Positions 28,131-51,092 of a DNA stretch of 64,000 bases are shown in pieces (positions within the stretch are counted from its first letter, which is position 1; each line of letters starts with the position of its first letter). Below the pieces are notes generated by a model, which had not been told where the DNA came from, ran no database searches, and was given only the letters and a program-made list of their open reading frames with translations. The position numbers and the translations under genes are program-made. The stretch comes from Paraspadella gotoi (taxonomy: Eukaryota > Chaetognatha): NCBI GenBank assembly GCA_051294375.1, contig CM119265.1, forward strand, positions 13,632,124-13,696,123. The letters are read 5' to 3'.

Positions 28131-28951
28131 TGATTAACTAGTACAAAAGCTATTTTGTTCATATTGTCTCGGGATTAGAATAGTAAAAAATGATATATTT
28201 GTAGTAATATTCTTATAATATAGTTAATTTTAATTTTTTTTTTTAACTTTTAATAAAGATTTAGATTCTTCATAAAAAGTTGAATAAAAAATATAAAACA
28301 TGTTATCAAAAATTCTGTCATCTTCAGCGTTAAAACGGGGGAAAAAGGTGAAAATTTATGACTTTTTTATACTCTGTAGTAGAAACTTATATATTGTTAA
28401 AACGTTTTAGTCATTTTTTAAGGTCTAAACATTAAAATATTATGTAACATATTTTATAAAAGCTTCTTAGTTTTTTATGGCGAATCCAAATCTGTTTTTA
28501 AAAATAAAATAAAAATATTTTGAAATCTAATGATTTTATAATTGAAAAATAAATAATTGAATTTACTTTACAGTTATGCTAAAAAATTTTTTTAAAGGAT
28601 TTAAAGTTCGTTAATGACATGTCCAAAATAATGTTCAATCGCTCAATCTTTTCAACACTCCACCCTGTATAGTATAGTTTGTCGTTAAATACTATTCCCG
28701 ATTGACTTTTCTGCCTGCACACCTACGGCAGTTAATCGATTTTTAAAAACTGGAGTTGATGGAAAAATCTTTCTTCGCCAGGTTTTCGATTTCCAAACTT
28801 AAAAACTTTAAACAAAAAAAAACTAAAAATTGTTTTACTTGGTCGGCTAGAACCTAAACTCTGCTCCAATCGACGAACTTCGCTCCATTCTCCCCAAAAA
28901 CGACGTCGTTTTCTCGACAACGAGACCGCCGCGCCATTTTCGCGGCCGGAT
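28131..28951. other. 5' flank of the GPCR gene
   Basis: AT-rich, becoming GC-richer from 28850. No promoter element could be assigned with confidence. Confidence 0.4.
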
Positions 28952-31900
28952 ATGGCGCCGGATCCCGACCCGGGCGACGCTAAGGAAGACGCCGCCAACT
29001 CCTCTCAACCCATCTACTACTGCTCCATGCGAATAGATCCCTTCTACGCCGTGCCCATCTACGGCTACGTCGTCCCTTGCCTCGTGGCTCTCACCTGCCT
29101 GCTCAACGCGATCATCTTCCTCGTGCTCATGAGAAAACCCATGAGGTCGCAGACGCACTCGATCTTGGCGGCGATCGCGGTCTCGGACACGCTCACCGGT
29201 GAGAGTGAGACAGGAAAGAGGAGGAAGTGAGGATTCACGCTTTTACGATTTTACGATCGAAATTATTAACTAATATTTAAAAAAAACAACAAAAAAAAAA
29301 ACAGTTTAACGGAAAAGAATTGAAGTTTGAACGATATATTTTCTAACATTAAACTTTTTTTAATTAGATATATTATATTATATTATATATATATTATATT
29401 ATATTTTTGATAAAGAATATTCGTGTATATATACGCTCCTTCGAGATCAATGTCCCTCTTGTTGCAGCACTCCGATCGTTTTTGTTGCTATTGTTTGTTG
29501 TTTGTCGCTAACGTGGATTTCTAACATAATAGTTAATCATCGCTGTAACTGAAATTTTGCCTCGCATTATTGCGTCACAGATGTCGTCGTCGACGGTGTC
29601 ATGGTTTTTGTTGTCATTGACGTCATTTCATTCGAAATCTTTGCCAAATCCTGGCGATAACGAGGTTATCGATGACCAAGAGCTCTGTTTTCCGGGCGTG
29701 GGGATTATCTTTGGAATCTATTCCCTTTTGAGTCAAAGCAATTTGTCACTGTGCCCGAAGCGCAGGGATTTCTTTAGAAAAAAAAACCTCTGGAAAACGA
29801 GATTTCACAAAATGTCGAACGAGTCTTTCGATTTTTTGTTTGTTTGTTTGTTTTTTTTTGTCACTATTTTTTTATTTATACGGTTGGTCTGTTGATGTGC
29901 CTCTAGATCCCTGAGCGGAAATTCCCTTTAAAATTTATACATTCGAAAGTAAATATTCACAAAAACGCCAAAAAAATATGTACACTGCGGTGCAAAAAAA
30001 GTAGCAATTTTTTCACATCGAAAGAACCGTATTGGATGGCTGAATTCTATAAAGATATAAAAATATAAAATAAATCTTATTTAAAGATTGGTTCAAATCC
30101 CAATAAAATCGAGCAAAGCTTTTGAAAGTTATAAGACGACAAAATTGATTGGTAAAAATTTTTTTTTAAAAAAGAAATTAATTTTTTTTTAGTCAATAAG
30201 AGTGAATGACTTTCCCTATTACAAAATGTTTACAATATAAAATTGGCTGAACAAATTTAGCATAGAATATTTGTATATTAAAATAAGTAAGGAAACTATA
30301 TAAAAAAATATTTTATCATCAGTAAAAAAAAATTATTACCAACTTAACCTTTAAAAATCACTTTTTCCCAATTCCGTTTTCAGACTCTGACTTTAAAGTA
30401 CTCCTGTATTCTACTCACTGAACCAATTAATTTTTTTCTTGCACCAATCGATAGTTTTTAAAAAGCTATACTTTTTATAAATATTTTTTCAAAATTAAAA
30501 AAAAAATAATGGGATATTTAAAGCTCACAAGTGGCTACTTTTTTTTTGCGCCGCAGTGTAGTTATCGTCATTCTCATGTGCCTCAAATGATGAAAGTTTT
30601 TTTCCCCATCTTTGTGACAATTTTGCCATCGAATTTGATGTTATACTTATTATGTAAATAATTAAGTCATTATATAATATATATATATCTCAACTTACGG
30701 CGTCCGACAACAATCCTCTCTTTGAAATCTAAGGTCTCTTCCCTCTACCACTCTTCGTCTATCTCTATACGTTGGGTGGGTTTCGCGACTATCTCCCTCT
30801 GCGGTGGTGTCATCTGCAACTGCTTCTCTACCGCGCCCTTCCCGTCGTCTTTCATACCGCCTCCATCTGGTTGACGACCCTTTTGGCGTTGCACCGCTAC
30901 GTGGGCGTTTGTCGATGGACCAAGACTCGACGATGGATCCCCAAATCGAGGATTAGATATGTAATCTTACTCATCTATGGCGCCGCTACGGCGATGCAGG
31001 TGTGTATACTGTATCGATCATAAATCTTAATGCGAAGCCTTTTTAAAATTTTTATTTTTTAAGTTTTTTTCATTTAACCAACCATTATTAAAACAAAAAA
31101 ATGTAGTGGTTATACGGTTAACTCTTGCGACATGTGATTCATTAGCCGACGATTCCTTAATCCTAATTTGCATTTTTAATTGCTTCCTCGATTCTCTTCC
31201 TCTTTCCATCTTTCGTTCTTCCTTCATTTGTCAGTTTCCCACCCTCTTCGAGCATCACGTGGTCCCCATTCAAGTCAAGTCTCGAATGGACAACTCGACG
31301 ACGGTATTGACGGGCCACTTGGTGTTCCAGGATTGGCTCCTGCCTCGGATCAATCTCTATTACAACGCTTACTATTGGTTCCGCGTAGTCTTTGTCAATC
31401 TTGTTCCTTGCAGCGTGCTCGTCTTCGTCAACCGAGAGTTGGTAGGTTCTGCTTTTTTTTTGTTTCTGTGGTTTTTTTTTTGGGGGGGGGGTTTCGGTTC
31501 TGTTCTGAATATTTGATAACCGGACCAAGTTTCTATATATATAATTCATACAGAATCGAATGCTCTTACTTTTCCATCTTTGAAATCTTTTTTGTCTATT
31601 TTGTTCGTTTTATACGCATACTTACGTATTTCCTATCGTTCTTCGATGAATGCTTGTTCTCATTTATATTAAATAACGAACATCGCATTTTCCGCGCGCA
31701 GGTGAAAACTATCGCGGACGGACAATTCATGCGCGCCTCCTTGATCCAACGATTCGACAGCGACGTCAACGACGACGACGCCGAACTCTTCATCTACTTT
31801 CAACGGCGGCCATCTAGCGACGTCAATTTCGACGGTTTTGACGTCAAGACCGTCAAAGGGAGCAACTCCGGCGAAAGGGAGAGCGGGGTTCGATACAACC

Positions 31901-33352
31901 ATTCGCTTCGTCGACTCGGCGTCGAGTCCGTTGACGATGCGATCGGCAGAGGCGACGCCTTTAGATCGAGCGCGCATCTTTGGCGGAAGCTCGATTCGGA
32001 AGACAATCAACTCGTGTTCGATTATCCGACCGTCAAGGATCATCGCTTTAGAAGCAGAAACGCACAGTTCGCTCTGTATCAACAGGTAAACACTAAACGG
32101 GGAGATCGAGATTTCATTTTGGCTTCGACTTTTTTACACGACCAGATTGCCTACACAGATTACATAATTGTACTGAATCAACCTTGTTGTATTCGAATAA
32201 AATCGCATATGAAAGGATTTCTGTTGCACCGCGAGAAATGGCGGAATATCTTTTTAAGTCTCCTTGGTGTGTACTTTCGTCCCCACGTCTAAATTACATA
32301 ACGATATGCGATTACTTTGCAGACACTAAATAAACAAGTGAAGAGATTTTAATTAACGTACATCACTTATTATCCTAATATTTCTAAAAATTTCTACGAT
32401 CCCCACAAGACGCTTAATTTCGCATTTGTTTTTAAAAATCTTTAAAAAATGCAAATTAGGTGAGACATGAGGAAAACAAATGAGCAGCTCTCCCCTCCTT
32501 CCCCAGAAACTCCAGCGACAAAAGGAGAGACGTGAGCGACGGACGACGACGATGCTAGTCGCCGTGGTGACGGTGTTTCTGATGGTGGAGGTGCCCATGG
32601 CCGCCTTCTTTACGCTGCACGTGCTTGACGGAACTTGGGACTTGGGTCTGGCCAAGTATGAGATCTTTAAAACAAGCGAGATCTTCCTCAACTTTGGCAT
32701 TTTGCTCTCCTACCCCATCAACTTTTTTGTCTACTGCTTTATGAGCAAACAGTTTCGCGACTCTTTCTTCGAATTGCTCGGAAAGAAAAAATCTACGTGA
32801 GTCTTATTCAATTAGTTTTTAGTTGCGCCGCGAGCACTCGCGGAGGAACTCACTTTTCGGTCGGTCGGTCGATCTGTCGGTATGTCATGGTCTGTCCGTC
32901 GTCTGTCCCACTTACGTTAAAAATGCTCATAACTTGCATATGCAATGCATATAGTTGGTTGCTCAAAACTAAGGGACCGCCTTCAGGAAATAAAAGACAA
33001 GACAAAATTCCGATGCAGTGCTTGTCTCGTTGTCATGTCATGTAATGTCATGTCATGTCACAATAAACACACGTGATAAGGCAGTCACTGGCAACACATT
33101 TGAATTACCGTTCTTGTTTATTTATTAGCTTCTTTAAATATTTTATTCTATTATATTTTAACCGGCTCATCACTTCCATGAAACCTAACCGTTCTGCCTG
33201 CCAATAACAATTAAGAAAGTCTAGGAAAAAAGTTACATTCTTAAACGTTTTGCTCTTGCAGGGAGTTGGACGTCGGACTTCGAGTGCGCTTTTCCTGCCA
33301 CAATACTCCACAGGACGGCTCCAGTTCAGATCCGGACGGAAAACTATCCTAG
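28952..33352 (+). CDS. Sex-peptide/myoinhibitory-peptide receptor-like GPCR
   Basis: Six exons: 28952-29198, 30734-30999, 31235-31441, 31702-32085, 32507-32796 and 33262-33352, phase-consistent, 494 residues. Seven membrane segments can be traced: TM1 with IYGYVVPCL, TM2, TM3 with HTASIWLTTLLALHRYVGVC, TM4, TM5 with YYWFRVVFVNLVPCSVLVF, TM6 from MLVAVVTVFLMVEVP, and TM7 with LSYPINFFVYCFMS. These match the rhodopsin-class sex peptide receptor/MIP receptor family, which signals at the neuronal surface. The DRY position reads HRY (residues 136-138). No Cys is visible in extracellular loop 2, which has an NST glycosylation site. Exon 4 (384 nt, phase 0-0) adds 128 acidic/basic residues to intracellular loop 3, unusually long. 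Intron 1 carries a MITE. The ligand is inferred from family only. Confidence 0.85.
29983..30558. mobile_element. MITE-like element with CACTGCGG inverted ends
   Basis: Left end 'cactgcggtgcaaaaaaagt' and right end complement of 'cactgcggcgcaaaa', flanked by TA on both sides (29981-29982, 30559-30560). Length is 576 bp with no coding content. The ends and TA target resemble Tc1/mariner-class elements. It sits in GPCR intron 1. Confidence 0.75.
33062..33067 (+). terminator. Possible alternative polyadenylation signal of the GPCR gene
   Basis: AATAAA inside the last intron. If that intron is not spliced, translation stops at once after KKKST (TGA at 32798-32800), and this signal would end a shorter transcript. 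Confidence 0.4.
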
Positions 33353-34330
33353 AGTTATACAATATACATACTTTATTCATATTTCGAAATCTGTGATAGG
33401 CTGTGTTAGCTCCTTTAAGATGCAGGAACCGGAAAATATTTCTTACTGAATGTTATGAGTTATGACATAACTTATGTATAAATTATGTATTAACTGTCCG
33501 TTACACTTGCTGCCAAAGCGCTAATAATGTAAGTATACAATTCACCGTCGAATGAACATGTACCTCCCCGATGTAAACAGCAAGAAAGCTTTTTCTGGAT
33601 GACTTAATGTTTCACTGTCTGTTTACCAAGTCATTTGGAAACGTGGTTTCTAGAAAACTCACGTCTTTGTAACTGTCTCATGAATACTTACATTGTTGTT
33701 TATACACGTACTGTCCACAAATCTTTATCACCCGCTGTTAAAGCTAGAAAAAACTAGACAATCTTACTTCATTGACTTCAGTTTAAGGCCTAAAGAAAAC
33801 ATGGACCATTTTTTGGTAATTTTTGTAATATGAGGTCTAAGAACAAAGTGAAATGGAGTTGGTTACTGCAGCCGCCGTTCAGCAGCTTGTAATTAAAGAT
33901 GCGAAACCAAAACATTTTAGATCCAGTTCACTTTAATCTCTATAATCTGTATAATTATAACCCATAAAATATATTGGGATCAGCCAAAACAATTTTAACG
34001 ATCAATAATAGAACAGTGAAAAAGAAAATCACAGAAAAAGGAAATGAAAAATTTTTCCCGTGTTTAAAGGTCATTATTAAACATGGTACTAATGTATAGA
34101 TGATAACGATGGAGAGAAAACTTCCCGAAAATACTGTCAAAAGATACAATTGCCCCCGGGAGAGTCCCATCTGACTACCCGGATATAATACCGACGGAAA
34201 TTTGCCAAAATATAGGGAGGAAAAATTTGCCGACGAAATTTTCAACGAATCACAAAAATGCTTCGAGGTCTGTCGACGTTGGGTTAATGAAATGATGGCT
34301 CTGCCATCGTGGGTTTCTTTCTAGGCTCCA
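33353..34330. other. Spacer between convergent GPCR and CAP genes
   Basis: The two genes point at each other, so both 3' UTRs lie here. No further gene was seen. The 96-codon minus-strand frame at 33955-34245 has no splice or homology support. Confidence 0.45.
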
Positions 34331-44388
<10,058 letters not shown>

Positions 44389-47300
44389 TTTTCCACAAAG
44401 AAAAAAATATGTTACTTATTTTTACGTTAGACTCAATTTTTTCGTGCTAAAACGTACCCGTGTTCAGCTCGCAATCGGTTATGGCTCTCGATTGCCTCGC
44501 TTATGAATTGTGATCCCATCGTTTCTTTAAATGTATTATTTTTAAGATGGATTTTTCTTTTTTGTATTTTCCCAGTTTCTTGTATTTTTTACTTGAAGGG
44601 CTGCGATTTTTTTTTTTTTTTTTGTTAACTGAAGGTTTCTCCCAGAAGATTTCAACTGAATTAGAATTAGGCATCATTACGTATAGTTTGAATCAGAGAA
44701 GAGAATTATGATGAAAAAACGTGATGAAAGACAAACTTTAATAATGATGTAAACCATAATTTATCGAATTATCAATTACGAAAAAAGCCAGGTATAGCAT
44801 CTTTACTGTACCCCAGTAAAATTTTGACGGATGAAGTTTCTTAATTCAATGACAGAACCAATTATTCGAAAACGAAGGTCGTACTAACGTTTAAGTTTAC
44901 CTCATCCAAGAAGTTAAAAGTTAAAACTTTAATATTTTTTATTAACGTTTACTATAGTGCATAATATTATTTCTTCATATTTCTGTCACTTATATACTAT
45001 TTTTTTTTTAAATCTTAAAATTTTTTTCACAAATAGGTTTCTTTCCTGATTTTTAACTTAAACGTTTTATTCTTTCATTTTGTTTTTTTTCAAGCAATTC
45101 TATGCCATTAGCAGTCAACACCTGCTAAAAATTAACCTTTCTCCTTGATAAAATAGTTATCAGATCCTTCTATTGTGACGTATTTAAAAAGATTGATTAT
45201 CATTTAAGGAATGAAAAAATACCTTAACTTAGTCATAAGGGGGGACTAAAGTAAACTAAAAGAAAGTTGTATCAATATTTTATCGTGAAAAGCTTAATTT
45301 CAAGTCAAAACTAAGAACTTATTGAAGACGAAAATCCCAGAAAATAAAGGTAGGAAAAAAGGTAAGGGATTGTGACGAAGTAGAAAAAAAGAAGTCGCCT
45401 CAAACTATTATTTTTTTCACATCTAGAATTTACCAATACATTTTAAGGAGAAGTAATTTTTAATCTTAATGAATTGTTTCATTTATTAATTTTTTATATT
45501 ACTTTATTGTTTCTTGTTTCCTGACACCTATTTCATTTATTGTTATTTGCATATTAATAATATATTATATCTTTTGACTTACATTGTATAAATTTTGTAG
45601 TCATATAAAATTATTTTATTATTGACGTCTTTCAGTTTCCTGTATCCAACTTTTCCGTCTTTATTAGTTTATTATTATTATTATTTATATTATTATTATT
45701 ATTATTATTTTTTTATTATTGACGTCTTTCAGTTTCCTGTATCCAACTTTTCCGTCTTTATTAGTTTGTTAATTTCGTTTCATATTGTTTTCTTTACCAT
45801 TAATGATACCCCATTTAGTTTTGGATTTCAAGTTTTCAATATTTTTACTATGTTTCCGTAGGTTTTCAATTTTTACGATCGCAGTTAGAACGGCAAACAT
45901 TATCGAAAACTGATAATAAATTGACGACAGTCGATAACTTTTTTTCGACAAAAACGGGCATTGCTTACCAAAATAAAAAAGACGCGGCGACAGGAAATTA
46001 GAGAAAAAAATAAAGAAAGATAAGGAAAGTAGTATTTTTTACTTAAAATTCGGTAAATTTTTGAGAGTATTTTTAACATGCAATCAGGTTTGAAAATTTT
46101 TCAGTTATCGCCACTTGAGCTATAATTATCGATATATTTTACTTCAGCAAAAAGAAATTTATCTTACGTAAGTTTAAAAATTTAATTTAAAAATCTAAAA
46201 ATAAAACTGGTAAAATGTGTGTGTTTTACAATGTGTAAGAGTTAGGAGAAGTTAAATATATTTTTAAAAAACAATATATTTTCAAATTTTTAAAACCCGA
46301 CAAAATATTTTGCGATTAGCTCACTAAATAGACTTGATTTTTCGTGACGATTTTTTTAAAAGCGTCGCTTCAGGTATTAAATCTGAAATTACGTGGCACT
46401 CGCGTTGGCAGAATCACCTTTGACTCCCACGGCAAAGGTTCTGTAAACCGATTAAAAATGTGAGCGTGAGAGAGAAAGACAGAGAGAGAGAGAGAGTATC
46501 TTAATACTATTCTTGAAGCGGGTGGGTGCAAGATAATATTAATTAAAAAAATAATTTATCCACGACTAAAATTTTTAGCTATATTAAATGAAACGAGGAT
46601 TTCTGATTAATATAAATTTTGATGTATATTATTTGGAAAAATTTTTAATAATTTCAATTAGATTTAACTTTTTATTTCTTCAATGTCTTTTGATAATTTG
46701 TACTTAGAGACAAACGTGAAGTTAAGTAAATAGTGTCCCAAGGTGCAAGTAGTAAAAAAGAATGGTTTTAGCATTTTACTAAAAATAGGTAAGGGTGCAA
46801 ATAAAACTTGGAGTTGACGAAGACGACGACGACTACGGCGACGACGGGTGCCATTGTTATTCCACCCAAATTCCCTCCGTGAAGTTTACTTTTCTCTCAG
46901 AAACTGATAGTCCCAAAATTGATCCCTTCAAAACTAGTGCACTGAAAAATTTTATCCTCAAAGTTAATCGCTCAAAATTGAATTTTTAATCGGAAATTTA
47001 CTTTGTAAGTCTTGTCTAGTACCAAATATGATTTAAAAATAAAGGTACTTATCCTAGATGAAAATGCATGTGTAGTTTATAAACGTTGCATTAAATACAG
47101 AAGAAAACAATTTTACTAAATTAAAAAGATGACGATTAAGCAATGAAAAAAGTCAAAGGAAATCGAATTGTTCGGAGAGTTCTTGGATTTTGGCGACAAT
47201 CTTTCCCCTTATTTATTTAATTTAGAATCGAGGGAAAAATTTGTGGTTGTTTTGACTCTTTTCCTTTTTCTTTGAAAAAAAAAGTTTAAAATTGAATGAT

Positions 47301-48040
47301 TGATCGCTATTTAAAACAGAAAATTTATAGTTTATTTGCTTGTAATTTATCAACGGTCAACTAGTATGAATTTTTTAACCGACCGAGATAAAAGTATTTC
47401 ATGGATAATATTACTAATTATCACATTATCAAGGTGAAATTTCCTAAAGTTATTGCAAGTTCTCTTTCCCACTACGCCTGAACTGCCCGTCGGCAGCCCC
47501 TATTGCGACAAGATGTTCCATGCGAACCAACAGTAACTTTTGTGTCACCACGACAGCCTGCTGAATGTCTCGTTAACCAATTATCAAAACAATCAGTTAC
47601 TTACCATTTCTTAACCGCTAATTACCTCATAACAATAACCAATTCCGAGGCGAAATAAAAAAAATTAAAATACTTAGGAAATACTTACTAAATATCGAAG
47701 TAACGACTCTTTTCGGGTTTTTTTTTCGGATTTAATGACTTTTGTGTTATTTCCCCCAAAGTTAAAAAAAAGAACAAATTCAATATAAAACGTTTCCATC
47801 AAAAACGCTTCTCACTGACATCATTTATTGGCCTTTACTCATCAGTTGGATTATAGATAATTTAATATGCGGTATGTTAGCTAAAGTTATTCGTATGAAA
47901 CTGTGTATTCCGGTTCTAACGCTTTTTTTTATTAAAATCATACTAAAAATATCGAAGTGGACGTCAATTGCTGTCATATATTAAAAAATAAAGAGTGAAT
48001 GCCAAAGAGAACAAAATAACCACAGAAAAATGCAGAAACG
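44389..48040. other. Intergenic between the CAP and Arx-like genes
   Basis: AT-rich. It contains a duplicated 50-bp segment (45622-45671 and 45717-45766) and a short (GA)n at 46475. No additional exon of either gene could be found. Confidence 0.4.
45617..45768 (+). repeat. Direct duplication around a (TTA)n tract
   Basis: The segment 'ttattattgacgtctttcag...ccgtctttattagttt' occurs twice, about 95 bp apart, with an ATT/TTA repeat between the copies. The two copies are identical over about 50 bp, so the event is recent. Confidence 0.75.
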
Positions 48041-48046
48041 TTTATT
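48041..48046 (-). terminator. Polyadenylation hexamer overlapping the Arx-like stop codon
   Basis: On minus, AATAAA overlaps the TAA stop (48044-48042). It may be chance; a later signal would give a normal 3' UTR. Confidence 0.4.
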
Positions 48047-50278
48047 TGACAGATTCCAAATTGGCAACGATTTTTCGATGGAATTCCTTCGCCTTGAGGC
48101 GCAAATTGGCGATACTGGACGATCTGCGATCCGAACTTGTCGTTTCCGTCGCCGTTCCTATGGCTGATAGATCGACACCGGCGCTACGATTGTCTCCGAC
48201 CGTTGTGGCGATGGAAGGCGCGACAATGACGCCGCCACTTGGCCTTTGCCGCGGCGCCTCTGAGAGAGCCGAAGGAATGCCGCCAGGCGTCACAATGGGC
48301 GTTACAAGAGGCGAGCGAACGAGCGAAAGGGAGAGATCGATGGGAAAGTCCACAAAAGTGTCCAGGGAGGCATTCGCGGGAAAAGAACGTTCGAAATATC
48401 GTTGGCGATCTGAGGAGCTCGTCATGCTGAAGGGCGGACGCAGTACTCGAGAATTCTGCAGAGAGGCAGCAGGAACTGGAGCGGGAACCCGTTGCGTTTC
48501 AGATGACGATTGAGGGGTAGGAACAGTTTGCTGAATGTTAAAAGGTTCGGGATTTTGTGAGGGCGCCTGAAAAAAAAAAAAAAAAAGAGAGAAAGATAGA
48601 ATATAAAAATTAGGAAAGATAGAAATTTTTTTCTGGTCGTTTCTTATTTTATTTTTTTTTCTTAAATTTTTCTTCTTACTATTTTTGTAGTTTTATTCAC
48701 TTCCTACTTCTTTTTTTACTTAGCGGTATGTTTTCTACTTAAATATCAACCCCATCAATTATTTTTCTTGTCAGACAGTCGTCTGTTTTCATTTAAAAAG
48801 AACAAAAGAAGAAAGGACTTACTCTTGTCGATAAGATTTTACTTCCCAAATTTCTCCTCGATTCGTGGTTAGTTTCTAAGAAAAGCGGCGACGTTCCAGT
48901 AAAAGTTCTGATGCAAAAACAAAAGGCAGACGTTAATATTTTCCATCTCGAAAAGATAAAAAACTAAAACTTTATATTGGATTATGGTGAATATATATAT
49001 ATTTATATTATTTATGTATATTGTATATTGAATAGAGCAATTAATGAATTTTTTGAATTTTTCTAATTTTACGAACATTGTATTTCCTGTTTCTAGTACC
49101 CGTTTTCCCTACCTATTTTTCAATTAATTTATCTATCCTCGAATAAAAATTACCAAAAATTTTTTAAAAAATATCTTACCCTTCGTTTTGGAATATCGAA
49201 CCAAGAGCCGCAAAGCGTCCCATCGAGGGCCGGTGTCGATTCAAGGCAAGCTCTGAGCTTGCTCCGGGGTTAGCATAGAATCTGCCCGTCTCGCTAGGAT
49301 CGTGATTTGCGTTTCCTCTAGAACGCAGGACCGTCGAGCCGGCCTTGGTCCAGCTCTCCGCCGACGGCTCAGAGTTAAGAACAGATGGAATAGATACTCG
49401 AGTGTCCGTCCATGCGCCATCCGAAGCTGGATTGTAGGAGACTCCTTCGGCAATGTCGTAGCATCCAACGCCACCGAATTCTGGAGGACATACGGGGTGA
49501 CCCTGAGGGCCCACCTTTTCACGTTTCCTCCACTTTGCGCGGCGATTTTGGAACCACACCTGCAATGAGCGCAATGTAGACAATGTAGATAACATTGGGT
49601 GTTTAATGTTTATAGTTTGTATAAAATTTAAAAAACATATTATGGTATTATAAAATATTGCTTAAAATGTTAAGTGAACGTAAAGAAAGATTAAAAATTG
49701 TTATATTAATATTACCTGAACTCTTGCTTCCGTCAGACCAATCCGAATAGCCAACTCCTCTCTAAAAAAAAAAAGGTAATTTATTGGTTAAAATATTATG
49801 CCAGCTGCAATGAATCATGATTTTATTATTTTATTATCTAACCAAAAAGATCGAAATTTAAATATTGCTCTTCAGAGTGAGACTTTAAACTGCCGCAATT
49901 TCTTTATGATTAATGTCATACTGTTATTGCAGACCCAAACTTATCTTTTCCCAAGAATAACTAAATAGTAAGTACTAAGTAGCATTTTCATTTTCATTTT
50001 AAAAACTATTTTATTTATGTATACAATATACATATACATTTGTTTATTTATTCTTCAAGTTTCATAACTCTCAGGGGGCCAGTTCTCTTCCATCTTTTTA
50101 TTATTCGTGCACCAATCTTTTTAAAACATTCTTAATAAAAAAATCAAAGAATAAAAATTAATAAAGAAATGAATATAAAAATAAATACGGTACAGTATAA
50201 TAAATACTGTAAATAATAAATAATAAATAAATACACTATAGAAAAGAAGAAAATAAAGAAAGAGAAAAAGTAAGAAAA

Positions 50279-50327
<49 letters not shown>

Positions 50328-51092
50328 GGAAAGAAACAAGGAACGAAAGAAACAGAGGAATTTAACAAAGAGAGAAAATTTATAAGGACGAAAAATAAAA
50401 GAATCATCGTACCCCCAAAAAATAGAAGAAGAAAAAAAGAAGAAAGAAAAAAAAAACCAAAGACAACCTGGTAAAGACGTCTGGGTAGTGCGTACGGTGA
50501 AAGGACCTCTCCAACTCGTCCAGCTGAAATGAAGTGAAAGTCGTTCGGTAGCGACGCTGCTTTCGTTTAGACATAATGTCGTCTACATCCGGGTTTGAAC
50601 TTTGGTCCTCTTCGGCTGTAAGGCGAGTATTGCGCAAGTCATGAGAAAAATAAGAAAAATAGCAATTCTTTACCACTTTATCATGTGTAAGATTCTCCAC
50701 GTGATTGTTTTTCTTAATCTTAATTTTATAAATATAATTTTCATTACTTTTCAACGTAATTTTAAAGTTAAACTCTGGACTCAAGGAAATTCTCCAATCT
50801 CCAGTTCTCCGTCGGAAAAGATTAAAGATAATCGACCGCTCTCACCGCCTTCGTCGTCAAATTCCACGTCGTTGTCGTCGTCGGCGGATGGCGCTGCCGT
50901 CATGATCCTTCCAGCGAAAACGGAAGGCTCCTGCGGCAAAGTCGGGGGACGCAGGACAAAGAGTGGCGACGGGTAAAACGTAGTTTGTTGAAGTGGCGCT
51001 TGAAACGACTGCTGAATGACGGACGATTCTGAGTAGCGGACACGGAAATCTTTAAAATTGCTATCGTTATTGACGTCGGTGGCGTTAGACAT
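48042..51092 (-). CDS. Arx: Arx/aristaless-type paired-like homeobox transcription factor
   Basis: Six exons: 51092-50846, 50615-50468, 49761-49716, 49559-49180, 48907-48823 and 48566-48042, all phases matching, 476 residues. An N-terminal acidic stretch ([12 protein letters not shown]) precedes the homeodomain at about residues 102-161. It opens [13 protein letters not shown] and has [19 protein letters not shown] with Gln at position 50, followed by KVGPQGHP, a combination typical of Arx/aristaless. The C-terminus holds an OAR domain ([16 protein letters not shown]). The homeodomain is split over exons 2, 3 and 4, with a junction exactly before VWFQ. Arx proteins are nuclear DNA-binding regulators of nervous-system and appendage development. 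The start ATG opens the first exon; no octapeptide/eh1 motif was seen. Orthology rests on the homeodomain and OAR; the rest is poorly conserved. Confidence 0.92.

Noticed and set aside
27875-28162. Antisense frame encoding MERVLGSEPGLKVF
   Set aside because: The same peptide is encoded by the SINE copy at 59470-59660, so it is repeat-derived.
46795-46989. Acidic 64-codon frame
   Set aside because: No ATG start and no acceptor in the right place; probably a decayed GAC repeat.
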